Of a DNA stretch of 64,000 bases, positions 8,764 through 15,293 are shown piece by piece; the stretch's first letter is position 1, and every line of letters begins with the position of its first letter. Position numbers and translations under genes: made by a program. Where the stretch lies: assembly GCF_004016445.2 (NCBI RefSeq), contig NZ_SADT02000001.1, positions 291,630-355,629 on the forward strand. Reading direction: 5' to 3'. The DNA comes from Mesorhizobium sp. M2E.F.Ca.ET.219.01.1.1. GTDB taxonomy: Bacteria; Pseudomonadota; Alphaproteobacteria; Rhizobiales; Rhizobiaceae. The notes beneath the pieces were generated by a model. That model searched no databases and was not told the origin of the DNA. It saw only the letters and a list, made by a program, of their open reading frames with translations.

Positions 8764-9772
8764 TGCCCGTTACCTGAACCCGTCTGCTTTCGAGGATCCG
8801 CTCGATCACGGCGGCATCCGCTTCATAGTCCTTAGCCCGCTTGCCTATTTCGGCGGCGAGTTCGGAGCGGTGCCTTGCCCGCTCCCGATCCGCCATCCGC
8901 CTGGCAAACGCCGCCCGTTGCTGGTGCGAGCGGAGCAGGCTCCACAGAATCTCGTCCGCTTCGATCGCCTGCGCCTCCATCACGGCGTCGGCGGTGAAGG
9001 CATGCCCGGTATGGCACCGATAACGCAGCATGTCACCGTCTTCGATCTCCCACAACGGCCCGTGGCATTCCGGGCATGTAAACACCGACAACTCGCCAAG
9101 TCGATCCGCATCTTTCATGGTCGAATGCTCCTGCGCTGCGATGGCCGCCTCCAGTCTGACCGCCGATGGGGCTGCGAACGTTTCGCCGGCGGGCTCAGCC
9201 GCGAGCTTTGCCAGCAAAGCCCCGAGCTTCGCCGCCGGCAGGCAGTGGTCGACCTCGACAAAATGCAGCGCGCTTTCAACCATCGCCGGCACCAGCGCAT
9301 CGTTGGGGTCCTGGACGACCGCCAGCCCGCCGACGGCCTTGACGGCCCTCAACCCGGCGGTGCCGTCGGAAAGCGAGCCCGACAGCAGCACGCCGATGAC
9401 GCTGGCGCCGTAGCTCAGCGCCGCCGAACGGAACAAGGGGTCGATGGCCGGCCGGGCGAGGTTTTCGCGTGGACCGCGCCGCAGCATCATATGGCCGTCA
9501 TGCAGGAGAAGGTGGAAGCCGGGTGGCGCCACATAGATGCAGCCCATCCTGAACGCCGCGCCGTTCCTGGCCGGCTGCGCTTCAAGCGTGCCCGCGCGGT
9601 CGAGGATCTCTGCCATATAGCTGACCTGGCCGACATGCACCACGACGAACACGGCCGCCGGCAGGTTGGCGGGCAGATCGGCGACGAGGCGCTTCAACGG
9701 CTCGATACCGCCGGCCGACGCGCCGATGACGATGATGTTGTGGTTTTTCGCTGGGCTTGTGGAACGGGCCAT
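8717..9772 (-). CDS. CheB-type methylesterase-like protein with zinc-ribbon-like tail
   Basis: 351 residues. The N-terminal ~190 residues are a CheB domain without a receiver: IGASAGG at the catalytic serine, FVVVHVG, LLSGSLSDGTAGLRA. The C-terminal part has a CPEC...YRCHTGH cluster that could bind metal, then a charged helical region. Such stand-alone CheB proteins often accompany CheB-CheR-PAS kinases, as here. First gene of a leftward three-gene operon; a GGAAC-N17-TGTT site lies 86 bases upstream. The 47-base overlap with the kinase gene suggests coupled translation. Confidence 0.88.
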   Translation of the reverse strand: MARSTSPAKNHNIIVIGASAGGIEPLKRLVADLPANLPAAVFVVVHVGQVSYMAEILDRAGTLEAQPARNGAAFRMGCIYVAPPGFHLLLHDGHMMLRRGPRENLARPAIDPLFRSAALSYGASVIGVLLSGSLSDGTAGLRAVKAVGGLAVVQDPNDALVPAMVESALHFVEVDHCLPAAKLGALLAKLAAEPAGETFAAPSAVRLEAAIAAQEHSTMKDADRLGELSVFTCPECHGPLWEIEDGDMLRYRCHTGHAFTADAVMEAQAIEADEILWSLLRSHQQRAAFARRMADRERARHRSELAAEIGKRAKDYEADAAVIERILESRRVQVTGNGEGGAERKHTQGKG

Positions 9773-9858
9773 TCCGCGACGAGCCTCCAGATTGGGCTGT
9801 AAGAACCGTTCCGTTGCGGTGATGGCGCCATCGCGGTTCAGCGACCGGTCAGGTGTTT

Positions 9859-9884
9859 AACAATGCAATCCGCGCGAATGTTCC
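9859..9884 (-). promoter_or_regulatory. EcfG-like promoter, GGAAC-N17-TGTT
   Basis: 86 bases before the cheB-like gene that heads the chemoreceptor-kinase operon. The 17-base spacer is within the EcfG range. Confidence 0.55.
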
Positions 9885-10033
9885 ATTGCTGCTGCTTCTC
9901 GTGCCTGTGAGTCGTTCGGCGATGCAGCCGTTCGCCGGCTTTTCCAGTGTGTCGGCCGGGTTTCTTTTGGAACAAACACCAGCATGCGCGCTTAGGGCGC
10001 TGCGGTCATGTCCGCTCCAGGTGTCCGTGCGAG

Positions 10034-10074
10034 GACCCGTCGCTGCTTCGTCCCCCGGCGACGGGTCTTTCTTT
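10034..10074 (+). terminator. Terminator-like hairpin
   Basis: GACCCGTCG pairs with CGACGGGTC, followed by CTTTCTTT. No plus-strand gene ends just upstream, which suggests a short non-coding transcript. Confidence 0.55.
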
Positions 10075-10169
10075 GCGTGATGTAAACACATGTTAAGGCG
10101 AGCGGGGAAACAATCCTTGACCTTCCGCCGTTCCGGCAGCGGCGGTCGCTGCCCTCGCGAGAACGGCAG

Positions 10170-10364
10170 ATGCATAGACTCGGCCATCCCATCGCCCCTG
10201 AGAAAGCGGTGACTTTGGCGGAAGCCGGTGCCGAATGGCACGTGATGATCGAAGAACCGGGCCATGTCACCGTGGTCCGGTCTTTCGACTGCGAAGCCGA
10301 TGCTGAGAGCTACGCCGAAACACAGAAGACGCGGCTTGGCCTCGACAAGGTGACCAGGATTTAG
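10170..10364 (+). CDS. Small hypothetical protein, 64 aa
   Basis: Reads MHRLGHPIAPEKA, then a beta-rich HVTVVRSF segment and a helix (EADAESYAETQKTRLGL). Codon use is like the neighbours and it ends 3 bases before the start of the next small gene. No clear ribosome site. An ATGTTAAGG motif lies about 70 bases upstream. Function unknown. Confidence 0.6.
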   Translation: MHRLGHPIAPEKAVTLAEAGAEWHVMIEEPGHVTVVRSFDCEADAESYAETQKTRLGLDKVTRI

Positions 10365-10367
10365 CCC

Positions 10368-10543
10368 ATGGATAAGAAATACGCGGCAAGCGAAGCAGCT
10401 ATTGCACGGGCAAACAGCCTGCGGGCAGAGAGCGACCGAATCAGGACTACTTTGAGGCATGAGTCAGCCCGCGCGCGGCGGCTCATAACGTCTCGAACCT
10501 TCTGCGGCACGCCAAGGAAACGGGCGACGAACGGCGGCGCTAA
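10368..10543 (+). pseudogene. Small hypothetical gene with probable frameshift
   Basis: The frame from ATG 10368 (MDKKYAASEAAIARANSLRA) is protein-like to about 10475, then turns into Arg/Cys-rich nonsense. The frame two bases over reads AAHNVSNLLRHAKETGDERRR to a TAA at 10541-10543, a plausible end for the same helical protein. The switch falls in a GCGCGCGGCGG run near 10471-10480. Joined, it would be about 57 residues. It may be a true frameshift or a sequencing error in the GC run. Confidence 0.45.
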
Positions 10544-10705
10544 TTCCGCTGTGACATTTCTCGTAAAGAGCTGGCCGGGCCGGGCGCGCGATCTTGTCGA
10601 CTGATCGGGCGGTGCGAGCTCACACCTTCGCGCTGGGCTCGGCTGCTCAGGAGACCCAGCCGATGGCCTCAACCTCGTCATCCGGCTCCCTGGGCCAGAA
10701 TGGCT

Positions 10706-10730
10706 GGAACATAGGAGATCGCTGGCAGTT
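10706..10730 (+). promoter_or_regulatory. EcfG-like promoter, GGAAC-N16-AGTT
   Basis: Followed about 65 bases later by a terminator-like hairpin (10793-10823), then the 10889 gene. May drive a short RNA. Confidence 0.5.
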
Positions 10731-10736
10731 CGGGTT

Positions 10737-10825
10737 CGCCTCAGACGCCGTTCCAAGGCGTTTGGTGAAGACGGGTGGGCAACAGCTGGTCGGCCCACGC
10801 CTGTCCCTCGCAGGCGTGGGCTTCA
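10737..10825 (+). ncRNA. Candidate small RNA or long leader before the 10889 gene
   Basis: EcfG-like promoter 10706-10730, then about 90 bases to the end of a GC-rich hairpin. Could be a stand-alone RNA or an attenuated leader of the downstream gene. Confidence 0.35.
10793..10823 (+). terminator. Terminator-like hairpin
   Basis: GCCCACGCCTG pairs with CAGGCGTGGGC around a TCCCTCG loop; the T-run is poor. Lies between an EcfG-like site and the 10889 gene. Confidence 0.45.
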
Positions 10826-10888
10826 GGCCCCGGCAGGACCTGCCGCGCCGCCGTGCAGATGTCGCCGCCACAACCACAGGAGACAGCA

Positions 10889-11320
10889 ATGAAGCATCAG
10901 ACCTCATACGAACTTCAATCGGTGGCAGTCGTCGACCGGCTCGGCTTGATTCCCCTTGCGACGAGAAGGCAGCGCATCGAGCGGTGGGCGGAACTGCTCG
11001 ACCGCAATCCTCAGCGCTGCCTCTCGGCGCTGACCGGCACCGAATATGTCGATCCCGGCGTCCGTGAACGGGTGCGGGCGGATGGCTCGGCGCTCGCGGT
11101 TGCCTTCGATGATCCGCTGCTGCGAGCGGCCGGGTTGCAATCGGACACCTATGGCGAGGCGAAGCGCTTTTTCGAACTGTCCGATTGGCAATTGCATGAC
11201 GTCGTCTGCAGCTGCCATGCCGGCGCGACGATGCAGGCCAGCTGGGCCGCCGCGCGGGTGCGCCGGATCGTGAGAGGCAGCCGGATCCTCGCCTGGCTCA
11301 GAAGCCGATTCACGCATTGA
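10889..11320 (+). CDS. Hypothetical protein, 143 aa
   Basis: Starts MKHQTSYELQSVAVVDRL after ACAGGAGACAGCA. Helical, Arg-rich, with a CSCH cysteine/histidine pair near residue 110 (HDVVCSCHAGA) that could bind metal. No membrane span. An EcfG-like site at 10706-10730 lies far upstream with a hairpin between, so it may be read by terminator read-through. No family recognised. Confidence 0.75.
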   Translation: MKHQTSYELQSVAVVDRLGLIPLATRRQRIERWAELLDRNPQRCLSALTGTEYVDPGVRERVRADGSALAVAFDDPLLRAAGLQSDTYGEAKRFFELSDWQLHDVVCSCHAGATMQASWAAARVRRIVRGSRILAWLRSRFTH

Positions 11321-11389
11321 GACGCGCTGGTCGCCCGGCGAGCGCAGGTCGCCGGCGGCTCGGCTGCCCGGCGATCAGTGCAGAGATGA

Positions 11390-12013
11390 TCAGTGCAGAA
11401 GAGAAGCTCCGCGCCACTGCGCCATCCTGCGCATGATGGCGTTCAGCCAGTCCGCGATGGACGAGTCCTCGGGCCTTTTGTCGATGTCCTCAAGCGCCTG
11501 TTCCAGAGTGTGCTCGACAAGGCGGTCGGAGGCCCCGGCATCGTCCAGCAGCAGGCGCGCGGTGAGCCGGAGCTTGGGCAGCAGCGCGACGACGTCCTCC
11601 GCCGCGGACATCGGCTGCGCGACGGTCGCTGGCTCTGCAGAGGGCTCCGGCGGGAACAGCGCATCGACCAGGGTGACGCGGTTCGAGGACTTGCTCAGGC
11701 TGCTCGCGAAACGCAAATGCTCGGGGATGGCGATGTCGTCATATCCGCTGAAGAACACGAAGGGCACGTTGCGCAGCATCAGTTCGTCCGCCACCGGAAA
11801 AATCTTGCGGCCGTGCAGGTCGATGTCCAGGATCGCGGCCTCGGCTGCTTTGGCATGCCGTCCGGCCTGCTCCACCGTCGCCACCGGTCCCAGGATGATC
11901 GCGCCCATGTCTGCGAAGAAGGTCGCCAGATCGCTGGCGAGCAGCCACTCGTCCTCGGCGATCAAGAGGTGAAGTCCCCTGAGGTTTCGCACACGAGCTC
12001 CTTCAGTTCGCAT
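11390..12013 (-). CDS. Receiver protein with sigma-region-2-like C-terminal domain
   Basis: 207 residues. Residues ~13-125 are a receiver domain: IAEDEWLL, phospho-acceptor Asp in AILDIDLHGRK, PFVFFSGYD, and a lysine in SLSKSS. After a linker, residues ~145-200 read LLPKLRLTARLLLDDAGASD, then a VEHTLEQALEDID helix and SIADWLNAIMRR. That follows the pattern of ECF sigma region 2 (L-x2-LR-x2-AR-x-L, D-x2-DLVQ-x-TL-x2-AL, x-WL-x2-I). PhyR, the GSR anti-anti-sigma factor, has the two domains in the opposite order. A consensus EcfG promoter (CGTT) lies 73 bases upstream. Role inferred: a GSR modulator. Confidence 0.8.
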   Translation of the reverse strand: MRTEGARVRNLRGLHLLIAEDEWLLASDLATFFADMGAIILGPVATVEQAGRHAKAAEAAILDIDLHGRKIFPVADELMLRNVPFVFFSGYDDIAIPEHLRFASSLSKSSNRVTLVDALFPPEPSAEPATVAQPMSAAEDVVALLPKLRLTARLLLDDAGASDRLVEHTLEQALEDIDKRPEDSSIADWLNAIMRRMAQWRGASLLH

Positions 12014-12086
12014 AACCGCAACCTAAGGCAAGGCGCGCCGACATCGGCGCGCATGACAATGAGGCAGCAGGGAAGCCAGATGTTAG

Positions 12087-12111
12087 AACGCAGCGACGGG
12101 TGAACCGTTCC
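12087..12111 (-). promoter_or_regulatory. Consensus EcfG promoter, GGAAC-N16-CGTT
   Basis: 73 bases before the receiver/sigma-like gene start at 12013. One of three consensus matches in the window. Confidence 0.8.
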
Positions 12112-12152
12112 GGCCGTTCGCCGCATGCGCTTCGATGCGATCCGGCAGGCAT

Positions 12153-12177
12153 GGAACCATTCCGCCGGCCTGCGGTT
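12153..12177 (+). promoter_or_regulatory. EcfG-like promoter, GGAAC-N16-GGTT
   Basis: 35 bases before the 12213 start, divergent from the 12087 site. Confidence 0.65.
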
Positions 12178-12212
12178 CGGCACGAGGCGGGACTTGGCCG
12201 GGAACCAGGACC

Positions 12213-12407
12213 ATGACATCGCAAGGCGAAGCCTCCAAGGACGACCACGAGCGTGAGAATGCCGAACGTGTCCGCGACCTCGCGGAAAGAGCGGGAATTC
12301 CAAGCGGGTTGGCGCTGGCGCTGATCCTGAAATACGGAAACGATCCGAACGTGCTCGATCGCGAGGCGGCAAAGCTGAAGCGGGACGCGGACAATGGCGA
12401 TAGATAG
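12213..12407 (+). CDS. Small hypothetical protein, 64 aa
   Basis: Begins MTSQGEASKDDHEREN and continues with charged helices (DLAERAGIPSGLALALILKY). The sequence around RAGIPSGLALALI suggests a small helix-turn-helix-like or three-helix fold, but no family is certain. The EcfG-like site at 12153-12177 ends 35 bases upstream. The next gene starts 11 bases after its stop, so the two form an operon, divergent from the receiver/sigma-like gene. Confidence 0.7.
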   Translation: MTSQGEASKDDHERENAERVRDLAERAGIPSGLALALILKYGNDPNVLDREAAKLKRDADNGDR

Positions 12408-12417
12408 GGGGGCAGTC

Positions 12418-13020
12418 GTGCTTGACGATCCGATGGTCCTCATCCTGATGTATTTCGTCTTGCCGGTCTGGCTAATCGCGGGTTTTGCCGACTGGCTCTG
12501 CCACCGTGCGACCCATATAGAATCCACCACCGGCGCGAAGGAATCGCTCATCCATCTGCTGATGTTCGCCGAGGTCGGGATCCCGCTGCTTGCGGCAATG
12601 TTCCTCGAGGTGAATGCCCTGGTCATCGCCGTGATGATCGTCACCTTTTTCGTCCATGAAGCGACAGCGATGTGGGACGTGCGCTACGCGACCACGGCGC
12701 GCACGGTCAGCCCGATCGAGCAGCATGTGCACAGCTTCCTGGAGATGATCCCGCTGATGGGCCTGGTCATCGTGGTGGCGCTGCATTGGGGGCAATTCCT
12801 GGCGCTGTTTGGCGCCGGAACGGAAAGAGCTCGCTTCGACCTGACCTGGAAGCAGGAGCAACTGCCGGTGGCATATGTCGCCATCGTCATGGTCGTCATC
12901 GCGCTGTTTGAACTGCTGCCCTATGTGGAGGAGTTCCTCAGAGGCTTGCGCGCCAATTCGGGCCGGCTCGTGCCCGCCAAGGCCAGGCGGCACGAGCCCG
13001 GCGATACCACGGTGCGATGA
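12418..13020 (+). CDS. Multi-span membrane protein with histidine clusters
   Basis: About 200 residues with roughly five hydrophobic segments. Histidines and acids cluster near membrane faces: DWLCHRATHIE, FFVHEATAMWD and EQHVHSFLE, recalling the metal-binding histidine boxes of membrane di-iron hydroxylases, although the spacing is not canonical. GTG 12418 is preferred because AGGGGGG overlapping the previous stop precedes it; ATG 12394 would add 8 residues. Co-transcribed with the 12213 gene, so probably stress-controlled. No family assigned. Confidence 0.8.
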   Translation: MLDDPMVLILMYFVLPVWLIAGFADWLCHRATHIESTTGAKESLIHLLMFAEVGIPLLAAMFLEVNALVIAVMIVTFFVHEATAMWDVRYATTARTVSPIEQHVHSFLEMIPLMGLVIVVALHWGQFLALFGAGTERARFDLTWKQEQLPVAYVAIVMVVIALFELLPYVEEFLRGLRANSGRLVPAKARRHEPGDTTVR

Positions 13021-13039
13021 GGCGAGCCGTCCTCTGCTT

Positions 13040-13144
13040 AATGCATGTCGCCCAAAAGTGCGCAGCGGTTTTGGGAGAACGACATGCATCAAAACAAAGA
13101 CTTAAAGCGCGTCGCGCGAATCCGTTTCGACGCGACGCGCTTTA
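13040..13144. repeat. Palindromic intergenic repeat (RIME-like), copy 1
   Basis: Two inverted repeats in tandem: ATGCATGTCG...CGACATGCAT (13041-13089) and AAAGCGCGTCGCG...CGCGACGCGCTTT (13104-13143). Same layout as 27622-27725. It resembles the intergenic mosaic elements of rhizobia. Confidence 0.75.
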
Positions 13145-13279
13145 GCCGTTCTGGTCGATCGCGTGCGGCGAGGGCTGCTGGGCACCGCCAGCCGGGCGCC
13201 CGTCATTCTGGCCAACCCAAACCCAGATGGCGATCAGAATGACCAACAGAACGCCGAGCGCAATTGTGATATGACGCAT
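13142..13279 (-). CDS. Small single-span membrane protein, 45 aa
   Basis: Reads MRHITIALGVLLVILIAIW, then VWVGQNDGRPAGG and a short Pro/Gln tail. One N-terminal membrane span, tail probably outside the membrane. The ATG follows GAGGTTGCGG, and the gene lies 8 bases after the DUF2934 gene on the same strand. Its TAA stop lies at the end of a palindromic repeat (13104-13143), so the repeat may act as the 3' hairpin of this mRNA. Confidence 0.65.
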   Translation of the reverse strand: MRHITIALGVLLVILIAIWVWVGQNDGRPAGGAQQPSPHAIDQNG

Positions 13280-13287
13280 CCGCAACC

Positions 13288-13491
13288 TCAGCCGCCTGGC
13301 CTGTTGGCGGCTGGGTCCGAGCCGATCCCAACAGGGGGATCGGGCGCCACCGGACCGCGCTCGGCCTCCGAACCTTCCGACTCGATCTCCTGGACGGCCT
13401 GATCCCAGTGTTCCTGCTGGCGTCCCTCGGGGCGGCCTTCCCGCTCCCAGATCTCGTGGGCGCGTTGCCTGATGCGTTCTTCCCTGTCCAT
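13288..13491 (-). CDS. DUF2934 family protein
   Basis: 67 residues with the DUF2934 signature: EERIRQRAHEIWEREGRPEG then EHWDQA. The family is small, widespread in Rhizobiales and of unknown function. An AAGGAGG ribosome site precedes the ATG. GGAAC upstream has AATT rather than NGTT at the right spacing, so EcfG control is weak on sequence. Heads a two-gene unit with the 13142 membrane peptide. Confidence 0.85.
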   Translation of the reverse strand: MDREERIRQRAHEIWEREGRPEGRQQEHWDQAVQEIESEGSEAERGPVAPDPPVGIGSDPAANRPGG

Positions 13492-13596
13492 GACGAGCCT
13501 CCTTCGCGCCTCATCTGGCTGCCCGCGCCTAATTGATTGCCGAAAGCTTTGTTCCGTCCGACTCGAAACTTAGGTGCCGTGTACGGTGCCGGGTCG

Positions 13597-13621
13597 GGAA
13601 CGTCGCCTTCGCGCCGGTGTT
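13597..13621 (+). promoter_or_regulatory. EcfG-like promoter, GGAAC-N16-TGTT
   Basis: 30 bases before the 13652 start. Confidence 0.7.
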
Positions 13622-13651
13622 ACTTCTCCATTGAGAAAATGGAGACCAGCC

Positions 13652-13963
13652 ATGAACAATCAGAACCGCCGCGAGACAGGCGCCACAAAATATCCGGCGA
13701 ACGCCGATCCGGATCCGAGCGACCAATTTTCCCAGGACGCCGCCGGCAACGAAAGACCTCACGTCGATCCGGGCCTCAGCCGCAAACAGGGCGAGGTCGA
13801 GGACAAGACCCATCAGTCGGAAGGCCGCAATCCGCCGCGCCAGCCGACGCCAAGCCCGGCCATCGAAAAGAGCTCAGGCGCTGGCCCGGCAGTCGCAGAG
13901 CGTTCCAAGGACGCCAAGGCGCCCAGGAGCGGCCGTCAGCCCGGCGCCTATGTGAAGGAATGA
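13652..13963 (+). CDS. Disordered hydrophilic stress protein, 103 aa
   Basis: Begins MNNQNRRETGATKYPANADP. Rich in Asp, Glu, Asn, Pro and Ser, with almost no hydrophobic residues, like hydrophilin-type stress proteins, although no family motif is certain. The ATG follows TGGAG. An EcfG-like site (13597-13621) ends 30 bases upstream. Confidence 0.75.
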   Translation: MNNQNRRETGATKYPANADPDPSDQFSQDAAGNERPHVDPGLSRKQGEVEDKTHQSEGRNPPRQPTPSPAIEKSSGAGPAVAERSKDAKAPRSGRQPGAYVKE

Positions 13964-13983
13964 ACCGCGCCGCGGACCTCTGT

Positions 13984-14008
13984 GGAACATAGCTATGACT
14001 TCTAAGTT
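13984..14008 (+). promoter_or_regulatory. EcfG-like promoter, GGAAC-N16-AGTT
   Basis: 84 bases before the secreted cysteine protein start at 14093. Confidence 0.5.
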
Positions 14009-14092
14009 CGGGGACTGCCGCCGGCGACGACCCGGCGGCGGATTGTGAGGCTCTGGAGCCGTCCGGAGCATCCGAACCACGACGGATCGGCT

Positions 14093-14473
14093 ATGAACCA
14101 GACAGCGTCGAGGAAACATCTGCGGGAACGGACATCGAGCGATAGGCTACATTCGCTTCGACGGCGCGCATTGCTCCCTCTGACCGCATGCGTCCTGGGG
14201 AGCCTCCTCTGTGTCCCGGCATCGGCGCACCAGGCGCCGGCGGGCTGGCAGTATGACCCTTCCTGCTGCGCTGGGGTGGATTGTTATCAGGCACCGCCTT
14301 CGGATGTGAAAGAGACGAAAAACGGTTACCAGCTGTCGACCGGCGAGTTGATCCCCTATAGCGACCATCGCATCAAGCGATCGCGTGACGAACATTTCCA
14401 CGAATGCAAGCCGGGGGGCGACAACAGATCCCCGCGCTCTTTCTGCCTTTACGTTCCGGACCGCGGGATGTGA
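14093..14473 (+). CDS. Secreted cysteine-containing hypothetical protein
   Basis: 126 residues with an N-terminal basic region, a hydrophobic core (ALLPLTACVLGSLLCVP) and a likely signal-peptidase site after ASA, so probably periplasmic. The mature part has several cysteines (DPSCCAGVDCY, ECKPGG, SFCLYVP), suggesting disulfides or metal binding. An EcfG-like site (13984-14008) is 84 bases upstream. Function unknown. Confidence 0.75.
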   Translation: MNQTASRKHLRERTSSDRLHSLRRRALLPLTACVLGSLLCVPASAHQAPAGWQYDPSCCAGVDCYQAPPSDVKETKNGYQLSTGELIPYSDHRIKRSRDEHFHECKPGGDNRSPRSFCLYVPDRGM

Positions 14474-14504
14474 TCTGTAGCGGCTTGACCGAAAGGGAGA
14501 AAGA

Positions 14505-14537
14505 TAAAAAGCCCGCCCTCACAAAGGCGGGCCTTCG
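14505..14537 (-). terminator. Rho-independent terminator
   Basis: On the minus strand GCCCGCC and GGCGGGC flank a 7-base loop, then a T-run. Closes the secreted repeat protein gene at 14561. Confidence 0.75.
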
Positions 14538-14560
14538 AGGCCGTGCAAGAGGCCGATAGC

Positions 14561-14869
14561 TTACTTGTTGCAATTCTGCACGTTGGACGTCGTGTTGCCG
14601 CTGGCTGTGTTGTTGTCGATGTCGTTGCCGGCGGCGTCCTTGCACCGGTCGTTTGCGCCGTTGGACTTGGTGCCGTTCGTGCTGTTGGTGGCGTTTGGAT
14701 CGACCGTGCCGTTGCCGTTGGTGTTGCCCGTGCCTGTTGTGGCCCCGGTGCCAGTGGTGCCTGTGGTAGCGCCGGTGCCGTTGGTGCCGTTGCCCGAGCC
14801 GCTCGTTTGCGCCATCGCGGAAGTCGCCAGGACAACTGCAAGAACCGATGCGGAAAGAAGTTTTATCAT
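14561..14869 (-). CDS. Secreted Gly/Thr/Asn-repeat protein
   Basis: 102 residues: signal peptide (MIKLLSASVLAVVLATSAMA), then a low-complexity region of TGTTGTGATTGT and NGT-like repeats and a C-terminal part with two cysteines. Probably periplasmic or surface-exposed. AGGAGATACTTACC precedes the ATG, an EcfG-like site (14911-14935) is 41 bases upstream, and a good terminator follows at 14505-14537, so this is a clean monocistronic unit. Confidence 0.8.
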   Translation of the reverse strand: MIKLLSASVLAVVLATSAMAQTSGSGNGTNGTGATTGTTGTGATTGTGNTNGNGTVDPNATNSTNGTKSNGANDRCKDAAGNDIDNNTASGNTTSNVQNCNK

Positions 14870-14910
14870 GGTAAGTATCTCCTGTTGATCGCCTGATTGC
14901 GATATAATTC

Positions 14911-14935
14911 AACAAGAAATTAAACCGGATGTTCC
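14911..14935 (-). promoter_or_regulatory. EcfG-like promoter, GGAAC-N16-TGTT
   Basis: 41 bases before the secreted repeat protein start at 14869. Confidence 0.7.
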
Positions 14936-15036
14936 GATGAAATTCGTAGAAAACGCCGACCTTTTTATAAATTTCGCCTCTGACAAAGAAGATGCACAAA
15001 GCGGTTTGTGAGATTTGTTGCTGTGGCCTGAGAAAT

Positions 15037-15240
15037 TTACTTGTTCGTTCGGATCTTCTGGCGAGGGTTGATGCCACCTGCGTCGCTGGTGTCGTTCTCG
15101 ACATCACCTTCGATTGTGTTCTCGCCATGCTCCAGCTCGTCGCCTTCCTTGATGGTGCCCTTGGAGGTTCCGATGCCGGGATCATTGCTCATATCTGCAT
15201 CGCTAGGTTTTTTCGATTTCGGGTGCTGGTTTCCGCTCAT
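15037..15240 (-). CDS. Small acidic disordered protein, 67 aa
   Basis: Reads MSGNQHPKSKKPSDADMSND and continues Gly/Asp/Glu-rich. No hydrophobic segment. GAGGAACGACC precedes the ATG and an EcfG-like site (15265-15289) ends 24 bases upstream. It belongs with the many hydrophilic stress peptides here. Function unknown. Confidence 0.75.
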   Translation of the reverse strand: MSGNQHPKSKKPSDADMSNDPGIGTSKGTIKEGDELEHGENTIEGDVENDTSDAGGINPRQKIRTNK

Positions 15241-15264
15241 GGTCGTTCCTCGTTATCTCCTTCG

Positions 15265-15289
15265 AACCGGAAGCGGCGCAGAATGTTCC
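15265..15289 (-). promoter_or_regulatory. EcfG-like promoter, GGAAC-N16-GGTT
   Basis: 24 bases before the 15240 start. Confidence 0.65.
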
Positions 15290-15293
15290 GGCG

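Larger units (their letters stand above)
9773..10169. other. Intergenic stretch with promoter-like and terminator-like elements
   Basis: Nearly 400 bases without a convincing gene. It holds the minus-strand EcfG-like site for the cheB gene (9859-9884), a plus-strand hairpin followed by TTTCTTT (10034-10074), and an ACACATGTTAAGG motif (10086-10098) upstream of the 10170 gene that recurs elsewhere in the window. Confidence 0.5.

Noticed and set aside
14600..14810. GT/GC simple repeats
   Set aside because: They encode the Thr/Gly/Asn repeats of the secreted protein at 14561; no sign of mobility.
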